A stretch of DNA of 64,000 nt from Phlebotomus papatasi. Taxonomy: Eukaryota; Arthropoda; Insecta; Diptera; Psychodidae. Shown here piece after piece: positions 12,268 through 21,767 of this stretch. The stretch covers positions 106,363,417 to 106,427,416 of the forward strand of contig NC_077222.1 in assembly GCF_024763615.1 (NCBI RefSeq). Reading direction: 5' to 3'. How positions within the stretch are numbered: position 1 is the stretch's first letter; each line of letters begins with the position of its first letter. The notes beneath the pieces were generated by a model, which saw nothing but the letters and a program-made list of their open reading frames with translations, was not told the DNA's origin and made no database searches. The translations under genes and the position numbers were made by a program.

Positions 12268-12613
12268 AATTTTACGTTTTATATGCGATCAAATTGAATT
12301 TATCTATGCGCCAAGGTTTTCAGTCTCTCTCACTTTGAGTGACAATCTCTGGTCAATCCGTCAGAATCAGCTGATTTTTGTAAGACCCAGCTGACCGTGT
12401 CTTCACAGGAGCAAAATGTTTTGTATCTGGTATTGTATCACTTACCAGTAGGTAACGTTAAGGATAATTCCCTGTATGAAGTTCAACGTCCAAGGGTTCA
12501 AATCTTGATACCAGCGATTTTTTTTTCTGCTTATTCTTGGAAATTCTGGCACAGTAGCACGTCTGGTGCGTTTGGACTCAAAGTTTGTTAACACTTCGAA
12601 GAACCCTAACTAA
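12268..12613. other. Upstream region of MMADHC, no second gene seen
   Basis: This 350-bp region is the presumed MMADHC promoter. A plus-strand frame at 12397-12591 has no recognisable domain and is not supported. Confidence 0.4.
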
Positions 12614-13380
12614 AAGTGTCACGGAAGGACCAAGTGGCAGCCGCTGCCACTTATCGGATTTTACATAATATTTTAATATTTTTACATATATTTTAACATT
12701 CGGAGCCTCAGTCAGTTCTTTTCTGGTGTCTGAATCAGAAATTTCACCTCCTTGGGTACTGTATCTAAAGATTTTTAACCATTCGATGTTTTCATTTTTA
12801 TCAGAATCATGGCGTCAGAGAAAGTGGTCTGCCTTTGAATGCGGCAGCCTTTGAATATTTCAATTTTTCTCTTATTTTTCAAAGCAAAAATTCTACATAT
12901 GAACAATAGTTAATACTATTAACTATTTTCTATTAACTTCGCTTAACAAAATGGATTTTGAGCTTTGGTAAATAAGAGAAAAATTGAATAATTCCCATAA
13001 TTATTCATATTTCATACATATTTCCCAATTCAATATTTCCCATAATTCTTCTCAATAATTTGCAAAAACACTTTCAATTTGTTCTTATTTTAAGGCTTTT
13101 ATACACTAACAGTCAAGAAAATTACATCTGCAGAACGTCAAAGTCCCATATAAAATGCATATGGCAGCAACTGCCACTTGGTTCTTCCGAGTGCAGTTTT
13201 TTTGTTTTTGCAATATATTTACAATAATATTTAATTTTTATTAAAAATTTTATAACGAAAAAATAGCCAGATAAATTCTGCACGCATTCAATCGGGTCTA
13301 CGAAATAATATATTCTTCACTATAAAGAATAAAATTGAAAATTAAATTGGCAGCGGCTGCCACTAGGGTCCTTCCAAGTG
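12614..13380. mobile_element. Inverted-repeat element with palindromic GGCAGCCGCTGCC ends, possibly nested
   Basis: The left end reads CACGGAAGGACCAAGTGGCA followed by GCCGCTGCCA. The right end, 13346-13380, carries the inverted form, including GGCAGCGGCTGCC and GGTCCTTCC. A third inverted copy lies inside at about 13160-13195 (GGCAGCAACTGCCACTTGG). One left end and two right ends suggest a nested or partly duplicated insertion. No coding capacity was seen. Confidence 0.6.
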
Positions 13381-14029
13381 TTAATGGTGCGTTTGTACTC
13401 AAAGCTGAAGAACAAGTGATTATCTGCAAGAGCGTTATGCCAAAGAAAAGCATGAGTGCTCCCTGCCCATAGTCTTATGCCCATTGAAAAAAAAAGGTCA
13501 CTATATGGCGATAAAGATACACACCCTTCACCTCCGCACTCCGAGCGCTAACCCTAAGATCAAGGCACTTTGTCTACCCAATAATTCAAAAGGGATTCAA
13601 AATAACAGCAGGGCCTTTAGCCGCAGAACCGATACACGTCTTACATAACCTTTATCTAACCTAACCTGACCTAAACTTCTTCTCAGAAAAGTGTTATAAT
13701 GTAAAACACTTTCATTTTGCATGGGGGCTACCAGAATGGGGGTGGTATGAATGAATAAAAAGTTTAAGTCATACTCTGACCCTATACCGAATTTCATCAA
13801 GATCGCTGCAGCCGTTCCTCCGTAATTCGTTGTTGCTTCTTTTACAAGAACTCCGAGGGTTTATTGTCCTGGATCCTGGTAATCTTTTAATCTTATATTA
13901 AAAGTTCTTCTAGGACCATAATTTCGGAACCGAATTTGACTATTCTCCCTTGAAAATCTTTTTAAAATTTTGAAAAAAAACTACATCTGGAATACGAGAT
14001 ATAGCCCTGTGTACCTGTGTTAATCAATG
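13381..14029. other. Repeat debris, no gene seen
   Basis: The flanks of the preceding element share GCGTTTG-ACTCAAAG words (12569-12584 and 13389-13404). Around 13770-13830 the text CCGAATTTCATCAAGATCG then GCAGCCGTT is a phrase common in dispersed insect retroelements. No exon is supported. Confidence 0.35.
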
Positions 14030-14229
14030 AACACATCGCACGTCGCACGATGCCCATGAGTGAGTTTCTGGAATGAGAGCTCATCCAAGACAAAGGGCTG
14101 TCTTCAGCAAATGAATACTCTGGTACTTTTTAGTCATGACATTTTGGCCAACAAAATGCTCTTTTTGGAGAAACAGACAGAATTTGCATTTGATAACCAT
14201 GAAAGCCAATGTGCACTCGAAATCCATAA

Positions 14230-14800
14230 CGATACGTTGGTTTTTTAGCCAATTTTGTACAATGCGCGATTTCTGTGACGATGTCGAGGCTTTTTGGATC
14301 ATCCACTTTTCTTAACCGATTTTTTGCGTACCCACGACTTTAATGCTCCTTTCAGGGCAATATCCCGATAACAATTGATATTAATTTTGACGCATCAATC
14401 CTAGATCCCCAGAAAAATATAATTTGCTATCACAGAAGTCCGTATTATAAAAAATGTAGGTCCTTGTCCTTGACTTCCGGTGGTCATTTAAATGTCCAAA
14501 TTAACGTATGACCTTTCTCAAAGCATTTTACTTGTCAACGGACTGCTTAATCGGGATAATTTTGCTCATCAGAGAAGCTGATATTCGGCAACTGGCCTCT
14601 AATGGGCAAGCGAAGCAACTCATTCACGTCATGAAGCATAACCTTTTTTGAGCATCGATAAAATCTGGTCCTTTTTGAATTTTTAAGACTTCCTATAGAG
14701 GTCCTTTTCTGATATTTTTCTGATGGTCATTTGGGATGTGTGCTGTGAATATCAAGGACCACTTGTCTTCAGCTATGATACAGATTTCGTTCAATTCGTT
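14230..14800 (-). mobile_element. Decayed Tc1/mariner-superfamily transposase remnant
   Basis: On the minus strand, with stops and frameshifts, the conceptual translation contains ISFSDEQNYP near 14565, resembling the FSDEKNF motif around the second catalytic aspartate of mariner-type transposases. Further on it reads SRIVQNWLKNQRI near 14250, resembling the (Q/K)xWLxxN region that follows the third catalytic segment. Order and spacing fit a mariner/maT-like enzyme, but the frame is broken and the third acidic residue is not visible. This is a pseudogene fragment of low certainty. Confidence 0.4.
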
Positions 14801-15140
14801 TGCTCATCGAATCCCTGTATCAAGTTATATTTCAAATCTCGAAATATTTAGTCACATTCATTTCTATTATTCTTGTTTAAATTCCTCTTTATAACCAAAG
14901 AATTGTCTAATTGAATAATCGCGCAGTAACCAGTCTTCTCAGGTCATAATCGTGAATTTAGCGTTAGATTTTGTTGTAGTATTAATTGAAAATCAATCTA
15001 ATGGCAGAATCCCACTGACAGTAAAATACTCACCGTCACCGTCAAAGCCTCACCGTATTTTATTAATTTACGCATTTTCATTGCAAATTCTTACGTAAAT
15101 TTTTAATTACCGTATTACCTTATCTCATATTCGGTGGGAC

Positions 15141-15312
15141 TAGGCGAAAATAATATAAGAAAATTGAAGAAATAAAAGGAAAATGCGATAAACGGTGAGA
15201 AAAAAAACTATAGGGTTTTTTTTGCTACAATTTTTCGTACAGTTTTTTTGCTCACCGTTTATCGCATTTACGTTTTATTTATTCAATTTCCTTATATTAT
15301 TTTCACCTAATG
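15141..15312. repeat. Imperfect palindrome of about 170 bp
   Basis: The left arm (GGCGAAAATAATATAAG then TGCGATAAACGGTGAG) is mirrored by the right arm (CTCACCGTTTATCGCA then CTTATATTATTTTCACC) around a short T-rich centre. This is a foldback structure consistent with a MITE whose ends are not clear. Confidence 0.6.
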
Positions 15313-15439
15313 CCTCCTAAATCCTAATTTTGAATGCAAATATTGGTCGAAAATTCGTCACGTGTACCCCTAACTTTGTTAAGTATATACAATTATAGGA
15401 ATAGCTCCTGGCAGTCAGTTCAGAGTTCATGTCCACCTC

Positions 15440-15670
15440 AAAGGGGTTTGCAAAATCTCAGAATTTTTCAAAACTCAGGATTCCGTGATTAAAATACTTA
15501 ACTAATCTCGAATTTCGAGATTTCCGGATGCCGAAAATCCGGAATTTTAGGATCCCGGTTTTCGAAATCCCGATATCAAAAACTATGCAATATCCCGAGA
15601 TTTCTAGGTTCCGCGATTTCCGGATCCAAGGTTTTTTAATATCCCAAGGTCCCGTATTGGCAACCATCAA
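15440..15670. repeat. Short degenerate tandem repeat related to the 17.5-18.6 kb array
   Basis: About ten imperfect copies of words such as ATTTCCGGATCCCG and AATCCCGATAT occur here. They resemble the AAAATCCCGAATGGG minisatellite 2 kb to the right. No gene is present. Confidence 0.5.
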
Positions 15671-15680
15671 CCTCAGTCTC

Positions 15681-15909
15681 TTAACTCTTTCGCGTCCATA
15701 GGGTCATATATGACCCGGGGAAAAAAGTTTCTTTTTGGCTATTTACATTAATTGAAATCTAACTGGAGTCTTGAGAAAATGAGCCAAGAATCTTACATCC
15801 TTCTATTATGATGTCGTGCACGAACAGATAGATTTCAATTAATGTAAATACCCAAAAAAAACTTTTTTCCCCGAGTCATGACATTACCCTATGGACGCGA
15901 AAGAGTTAA
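15681..15909. mobile_element. piggyBac-type MITE with TTAA ends
   Basis: A 229-bp element starts TTAACTCTTTCGCGTCCATA and ends with the inverted TATGGACGCGAAAGAGTTAA. The two arms match for about 80 bp, leaving a short centre. TTAA is the obligate target of piggyBac transposases, and the terminal CTCTTTCGCG resembles piggyBac-like ends in insects. It has no transposase, so it would be mobilised in trans. It ends about 190 bp upstream of the MAD2L2 start codon. Confidence 0.85.
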
Positions 15910-16100
15910 AAACAGTTTTCTAAATTTTATGTTTTATCTTTTATTTATTAATGCCTATAATAATACCAAATATTACCCAGTCATTTATGTTAAGCCGGGT
16001 TCCTTGCTTCGGTCCGCGCGTTTTTCATTCATGAAAAATTGTGTAAACAAAACATCACCGAAGCTCCTGAATTTTATAAAAAGAGAATTCCAGCAACAAA

Positions 16101-16738
16101 ATGGAAAGTGAGTGACCTTTTCTAGCAAATCTTCTCAGATTTCTAAGAATTTAAATTTCCCAGATGATGATCTAATTGTTGAGGTCCTGGAAGTCTACAT
16201 GAACTACATCCTCTACGGACGTCAAGTCTATCCGAGTGCGATATTCAGGAAGCGCCGATCCTTCAGCACATTTGTCTACAAATCCATCTACCCACCTCTC
16301 AATGATTACCTCAAGAGTATCCTGGAGACCGTGAGGACTCTCAAGAGAATCAAGAAGCTCCACAAAGTCGAAATGATCCTCTACCAAAATGACAACATTC
16401 TCGAAAATTACATCTTTGACATTGAAGATCTCCACGAGATTGGATCCGATGACAAGTATCTCATTGAATTTGAGGAGAACATCAAGAGGTCCATTGCTGT
16501 GCTCGAGGGAAGACTGAAGGGTCTGAAACCTCTGCAGGGAGACACGAATTTCAAGATTGTCTTGCACACAACGCAATCGGCTTTTGTCTCCTTGGCCGGG
16601 AACAAGCAACTGGAGGGCTTCCCGTGGCTCAAAGCCGGGGACATGTCGCCCGAAGAGAAGCAAACAGCCACTCTCCTGCCCATCACGACAGCTCCGTACG
16701 TCGGATTGCAGATTTATGCAGAAGAGTACAGAGTTTGA
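16101..16738 (+). CDS. MAD2L2: MAD2L2 / REV7, HORMA-domain adaptor
   Basis: Exon 1 is only ATGGAAA (16101-16107). A 56-bp intron (GTGAGT...TTCCCAG) joins it to 16164-16738, giving 193 residues beginning MENDDLIVEVLEVYMN. The whole protein is one HORMA domain. Landmarks include YILYGRQVYPSAIFRKRR, the PPLNDYLKSIL helix, the KVEMILYQ strand, FKIVLHTTQSAF, GFPWL and the C-terminal seat-belt strand VGLQIYAEEYRV. Human REV7 (211 residues) aligns throughout, including its LILYVREVYPVGIFQKRK and DFPWILA segments. REV7 links REV3 and REV1 in translesion polymerase zeta and acts with shieldin in mammals; only the family identity is shown here. Missing the tiny first exon would give a wrong N-terminus. 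AATAAA signals lie near 16893-16905. Confidence 0.93.
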
Positions 16739-17489
16739 GAGAGTATCTCTTCTGCGGGAACCTCGATTGGAAAACTCTGGAAGGGGAATTATCTGTGAGC
16801 AATTGATCCCCTCCAGGCGAAAGAAAACTCATTTTCATCCAAGATAATGCATTTGTTAGTATTTTAATTAATTTTAAGGTTGAATAAGAATGAAATAAAC
16901 AAATAAAAATGAAAATCTTTAAATTCCCCTGCAAAGCTAAATTCTTCTCGCACCTTGAAAATGTCAATGACCTCGATTTCTTCTCTCCAACATTTTTCAA
17001 GTTTAAATCTTAAAATCCTTATATAATGAGAATTTCTCATTGGATTTTGCCAGGATTGGATTTATTTGAAAGGCCTTGAAATTACCAACAAGTCTGCACT
17101 ATTATTTTTCAGAAATAATAAAAAAAAATCAGTTGTTAAATTCATATTAATTTTTGAAGAAGGCTTGTCAGGGATTCCAAGACCTTTCCAACGAACCCAA
17201 ACTTGTCTAAATCGGTCGAGAAATAAGATCTCTAGAGCATTTTGAACATTTTATCTAGAAAAATCGAGTAGGTTCTAAGTCTCTATCTCTAACCGTTTCA
17301 CCTGTAAATATGGTAACAGACGGGCAGACGGAGAAACAGCGTGACATCCTAATAAAAGTAGAAATTTTCGAGGGAGAAAAGTCTATAGATTCTCCTTTCT
17401 CGATATAGCAATAAAACAGATTTTTTAAGATAAAGTTTTCATGAGGCTGTTACCACATTTGGTAAGAAAAATTTTCAATAACATGTTCA
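16739..17489. other. MAD2L2 3' UTR and spacer
   Basis: The first 170 bp contain the MAD2L2 3' UTR with AATAAA hexamers. The rest has no gene. CTTGTCAGGGATTCCAAGACC near 17164 recurs near 46947 (GATCAGGAATTCCAAGACC), which marks it as dispersed repeat. Confidence 0.45.
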
Positions 17490-18560
17490 CTTGAAGTTCC
17501 GGTCAAAATCCCGAAAAAGCTCAAATCCCGGATAGCTCAAAATTCTCACAAAGCCAAAAATCTTGAATAAGTAAAGTCCCGAATGCATCGAAATCCCGAA
17601 TAGGGAAATATCAGAATGGGTTGAAAATGCCGAAAAGGCGAAATCCTGAAAGCCAAAATCCCGAATGGGTCAAAATCTGAAAACCAAAATGAACCGTAAA
17701 GTCCTGAATGTCGAAATCCCAAAAATCCAAAATCTCGAACGTTTAAATCCCAAACACTAAAATCTCAAAAAACAAAAACACGAATGGGCTAAAATTCTGA
17801 ATAAGCCAAATTCCCGAACAAATCTAAATCCTGAAAAGCCAAAATTCCGAAGGGGCCAAAATCCCGAATGGGCTAAAATCCCTAGTGGATCAAAATTCCA
17901 AAAAAAAGCCAAAATCCCGAATAAGCCAAAGTTCCGAATGGGTCGAAATGCCGACAGCCCAAAATTCCATTTGGGCCAAAATCCCGAATGAGTCAAAAAT
18001 TCCGAAAGCTAAAATCCCGAACATCAAGATCCCGAAAGTCAAAATCTCGAAAAGGCACAACTCCGAATGAAAAAAATCCAAATGGGAAAAATATCTAGAA
18101 AGCCTAATTTCTGAAAGCCAAAAATCCGAGCGATAAAATCCCAATCGTCAAAATCCTGAAAGTCAAAATCTTGAAAGCCAAAATTCCGAAAGCCAAAATC
18201 CGGAATAACCATGATCCCTAAAGCCAAAATCTCACTGGGCCAAAATCTCAAATAAGCCAAAATCCAGAATAAGCGAAAGTTTCGAGTGGGTCAAAATCCA
18301 GAAAATCCAAAATCAAAAAAAAAAATCAAAATTTAGAATAAGCCAAGCTCCCAAATGGGTCGGAATCCCCAAAACCCAAAATCCCGAATAAGTCGAAGTA
18401 CCAAAATTCCCGATCGGTTAATATCCCGAATAACTCAAAATCACTGATAGCCAACATCCCGAATGAGTCAAAATCCTAAATAGATAGGTCAAATTCCCGA
18501 AAAGACAAAATCCTGAACGCCGAAATTCCGAAAGCCAAAACCCCGAATTCTTAAAAGTGT
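17490..18560. repeat. 1.07-kb minisatellite, unit about 17 bp (AAAATCCCGAATGGGCC)
   Basis: Some sixty degenerate copies of AAAATCCCGAATGGGCC and variants (AAAATTCCGAAAGCC, AAATCCTGAAAGTC) fill this block. Related inverted words (GGATTTTGGC, GGATTTTGAC) continue sparsely from 18690 to 18910. Apparent reading frames on either strand are repeat translations. Confidence 0.85.
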
Positions 18561-18965
18561 CGTAGCTACTCCCATGATTTCACCCGTGCTTGCTATGGAT
18601 GCAAAGGGAAATTTTCTGTGTTTTAGGAAATTATTCAACACATCCTCCGAATAATTTCGTCCTTATCAAGATTTTGAGCATTCGATATTTTAACTTTCAG
18701 GGATTTTGGATGCCACCGATTGTTTTTTTTTTGTCTTTATATTGTGTAGGACACTGAAACTTATAACAAGCTTTGCCAAAAATCATTGTAGGTTATTTTC
18801 CCCACATTAGAACTGATACGAGAAAACAATTTTTCGGATTTTGTCTTTTTCAGGATTTTGACTTCGGGATTTTGGCTACGAAGGATTTAATTTTCAGGAT
18901 TTTGGTCGCCACCAAATATAATGATCTCACAAATGCTTAAAATATATATATTTAATTTTTTTAAG

Positions 18966-19309
18966 TACAGTAGAGTCCCGCTATAGGTCACCGCTCTATA
19001 GACCACAATTTATCGTCCGTTGATTTCAAAACACTGATTTTAAGTTAGGTTATGTTTTTTAGTACGCGACATGAAATGTTGTCATAATTATTTTAATATT
19101 TTTGGCAAACTTTATTGAGTAGTTGTGATAATTGTGATCCATAATGTTAAGAGCGAGGAAAAGTACCACAATCGCAAAGAAAGTGGAAAGCCGTCGAGCA
19201 ATTTCAATACTAAATGTCGTTGATTAATTTTAAAAAGTGGCATGGACTATAGTGCGACCCAAGTGTACAATCTGGAACCAAATATGGCCTATAGCGAGGC
19301 TCTACTGTA
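18966..19309 (+). mobile_element. pogo-type MITE with transposase N-terminal remnant (copy 1)
   Basis: The element is flanked by TA and has termini TACAGTAGAGTCCCGCTATA and inverted TATAGCGAGGCTCTACTGTA. Internally, around 19148-19198, it carries the degraded start of a reading frame that is better preserved in the copy at 24416-24748. CAGT ends plus a TA target identify the pogo/Tigger group of Tc1/mariner. It abuts the 93-bp tandem array. Confidence 0.82.
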
Positions 19310-20040
19310 TACCTAAAATATTCAACTCAGTCAGAAGATTTCAGTTGATTTCTCCAGGAAATCATACAGTGGACTCTCTCTCAATCGGGAATATGAGGCA
19401 AAATGTCATCCGGTTTAGCGATAGAATTGAGCGTCAAAACCTTTGTAAATTCCACAAATAGCGCTCGATTATAAAGAATCACGATAAAATAGGAAGAACT
19501 ACAGCGAATTTGAGCGAATTAGTTTCATAATTAAAAGTGAAAATTGTCAACAAAATTTGTCGCCCGATTGAAAAAGAGCCGATTGAGTGAGAGTCTACTG
19601 TAGATCTTCTGGGGTTTTCTTTTGTATTTTGTTAAGTACACCCAAGATACCCAAGGTGGTCAGAAGATTTCTCCTGATTCCTCCAGGAAATCACAGATCT
19701 TCTGGGATATTTTGTTGTATTTTATTAAGAACACACAAGATACATAAGTTGGTCAGAAGATTTCTCCAGGTTCCACCAGGAAATCACAGATTTTGTTCGA
19801 TTTTCTTTTGTATTTTGTCAAGCACATCCAAGATACCAAAGTTGGTTAGATGATTTCTCCTGGTTCCTCCAGAAATCACAGATCTTCTGGGATTTTTTTT
19901 TGTATTTTGTTAACAACACCCTAAATACCCAAGTTGGTCAGAAGATTCCTGCTGATTCCTCCAGGCAATCACATATCTTCTGGGGATTTTCTTGTGCATT
20001 TTGTCGAGAACACCCAAAATACCATAGTTAGTCAGAAGAA
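19310..20040. repeat. Tandem array, unit about 93 bp, about five copies
   Basis: Units contain CAGATCTTCTGGGATTTT, TTTTGTATTTTGTTAAG, CAAGATACCCAAGTTGGTCA and GAAGATTTCTCC in order. Unit starts near 19603, 19696, 19789, 19881 and 19974 give a period of 92-93 bp. A partial unit at 19315-19364 is separated from the rest by the MITE at 19365-19602, so the array predates that insertion. Confidence 0.82.
19365..19602. mobile_element. pogo-type MITE inserted in the 93-bp array
   Basis: The termini are TACAGTGGACTCTCTCTCAA and inverted TTGAGTGAGAGTCTACTGTA, with TA at both ends and 238 bp in total. The empty site can be read from neighbouring units (AAATCACAGATCTTCT), which shows the insertion split one repeat copy. 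Confidence 0.82.
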
Positions 20041-20582
20041 TTGAGCAGGACATACAGCAGAATCTCTGGTGCTGTCTATGATGATATTCTGAGATGTTTT
20101 CATGTTCATAAACATGCTAATTCCAAGAGATGTTTTCGATGATTGAAAGGAACTGAATCTCTGACTAGAGTAATATTTTAATAAATTGTAATATTGAGGT
20201 TTTAATATTGAAGTCAATTTCTCTAGTATGTAGGCAAATATTGAAATATTGGTTTCAATATTCGCTTCAATATTGAAATTTTATTTCAATGTCAATTTGA
20301 AATGTTATTATTGCAATAAAATTTGCCTAGTGTGTAGACAGCTTAAGCCACGATTTCCACTTAAACCATACGTCTAAAAACGGGCTAAACCTTAGGTCTG
20401 AAGACCGTATTATGCGTCTCTTGTTCTTGTAATATTCTACTCAAAGAATCCGTGTAGTAAATTCTCAGCAGAGAATGCTCCCGAAGTCCAGCGAAGGTTG
20501 ACAGTGGGAGCCGGTTTGGGGAGACCGAAGTGAGCTAAAAGAGTAGGCATCGATTTGGGGAGAGAAAAAAGCTTGAGAACCG
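20041..20582. other. Spacer and PRDX5 promoter region
   Basis: A short AT-rich inverted repeat lies at about 20225-20340 (TAGGCAAATATTG to AAATTTGCCTA). The last 200 bp are the presumed PRDX5 promoter and leader. A plus-strand TTTGGGGAGA phrase occurs twice (20515 and 20553). No other gene is supported. Confidence 0.4.
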
Positions 20583-21553
20583 ATGCATTCGCAAAGTTTA
20601 TTTGTCACGAGACGGATCGCTGTGAGCACTTGGAGAGCATTCTCGACGTCCAAAATGGTCCAGATTAAGGTAAAAATTCCTTCTGTAAACCCATTTAGTG
20701 TTCCTGGAGGGGGCCAATACTACAGTGTCGTTACATAACTAATTGGCAATAAAAGAATAATACATTGGCACTGATAAGATAGAGAAGAAACGCGCGATTG
20801 GGAATTGGTGTTGGGGCTCGTGAGGTCGTGACGATTCAAAAATGGGAGGGATTTATCTCTGGAAGATTTGGATTTTGGATGATGCTGGGAGATTTGGGAA
20901 GAGAGATGACCTCTGGCATGAAATCTCATGGGAATCTGCCGCGTCAATATTGATTTGGGGAGGGGTGGGGAATGAAATTTTAATGTCCAGAGAATTACCT
21001 TCAATTGTGTTTGCTTAACTGTTAAATAATTCAACTAACCGCGGGCTCTTTCCCCCTTTTTGCTGGAACAATGGACACCGTGGGAGAGTAGGAAGGTGAC
21101 AAGTTGCCGAGTGCTGATTTGTTTGAGGATTCACCAGCCAATAAGGTCAATACTGGTGATTTGTGTCGCAACAAGAAGGTGATTCTGTTTGCTGTTCCTG
21201 GAGCTTTTACTCCGGGCTGCTCCAAGACTCATTTGCCGGGCTATGTGGAGAAGGCTGAGGAGTTGAAGGCACAGGGAGTGAGTGAGATTGTCTGTGTCTC
21301 CGTCAATGATCCTTTTGTGATGTCAGCTTGGGGGAAGGATCAGTCAGCTGGGGGAAAGGTTCGAATGTTGGCTGATCCGAACGGTGCATTTACAAAGGCC
21401 GTTGATTTGGGCGTAGATCTACCTCCGCTGGGCGGATTTCGGTCCAAGCGGTACTCAATGGTGGTTGAGGATGGAGTTGTCAAGTCACTCAATGTTGAGC
21501 CCGATGGAACGGGACTTACCTGTTCCCTGGCCAATAAACTCAAACTAAATTAA
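20583..21553 (+). CDS. PRDX5: Peroxiredoxin-5 (atypical 2-Cys), mitochondrial form
   Basis: Exon 1 (20583-20669) encodes MHSQSLFVTRRIAVSTWRAF followed by STSKMVQIK. It is a typical arginine-rich mitochondrial presequence, with an internal methionine at residue 25 that could start a cytosolic form. A 422-bp intron joins it to 21092-21553, giving 182 residues. The catalytic loop PGAFTPGCSKTHLPG places the peroxidatic cysteine at residue 72. VCVSVNDPFV and RYSMVVEDGVV follow, then LNVEPDGTGLTCSLA with the resolving cysteine at residue 173. The enzyme reduces H2O2, alkyl hydroperoxides and peroxynitrite using thioredoxin. The C-terminus is KLKLN rather than the SQL peroxisomal signal of the human protein. 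AATAAA lies near 21750. The next gene is convergent, with its stop only 215 bp away. Confidence 0.95.
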
Positions 21554-21767
21554 ATCCCTTGCAAACCTGAAATGCCTCAAAAGCATTTGAATATCAGAGC
21601 CTTTTCTATTACCCACGTAGAATCCCCTAGAACCTAGCTATATCACTCTTCTTGAAATGTAGGCGCTATTCGGATAAGGAAGTGAATTCTCACACAAGAA
21701 AAAAATCCAATATATTTTAGAGAAAAATTTATCATTCGAATACTTCACGAAATAAAAAACGAACTTC

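Noticed and set aside
15878..16111. 77-codon frame just upstream of MAD2L2 as an alternative N-terminus
   Set aside because: It begins inside the piggyBac-type MITE and stops at the ATGGAAAGTGA site. The 56-bp intron gives a proper REV7 N-terminus instead.
16172..16663. 163-codon minus-strand frame
   Set aside because: It is antisense to the MAD2L2 HORMA exon and has no domain of its own.
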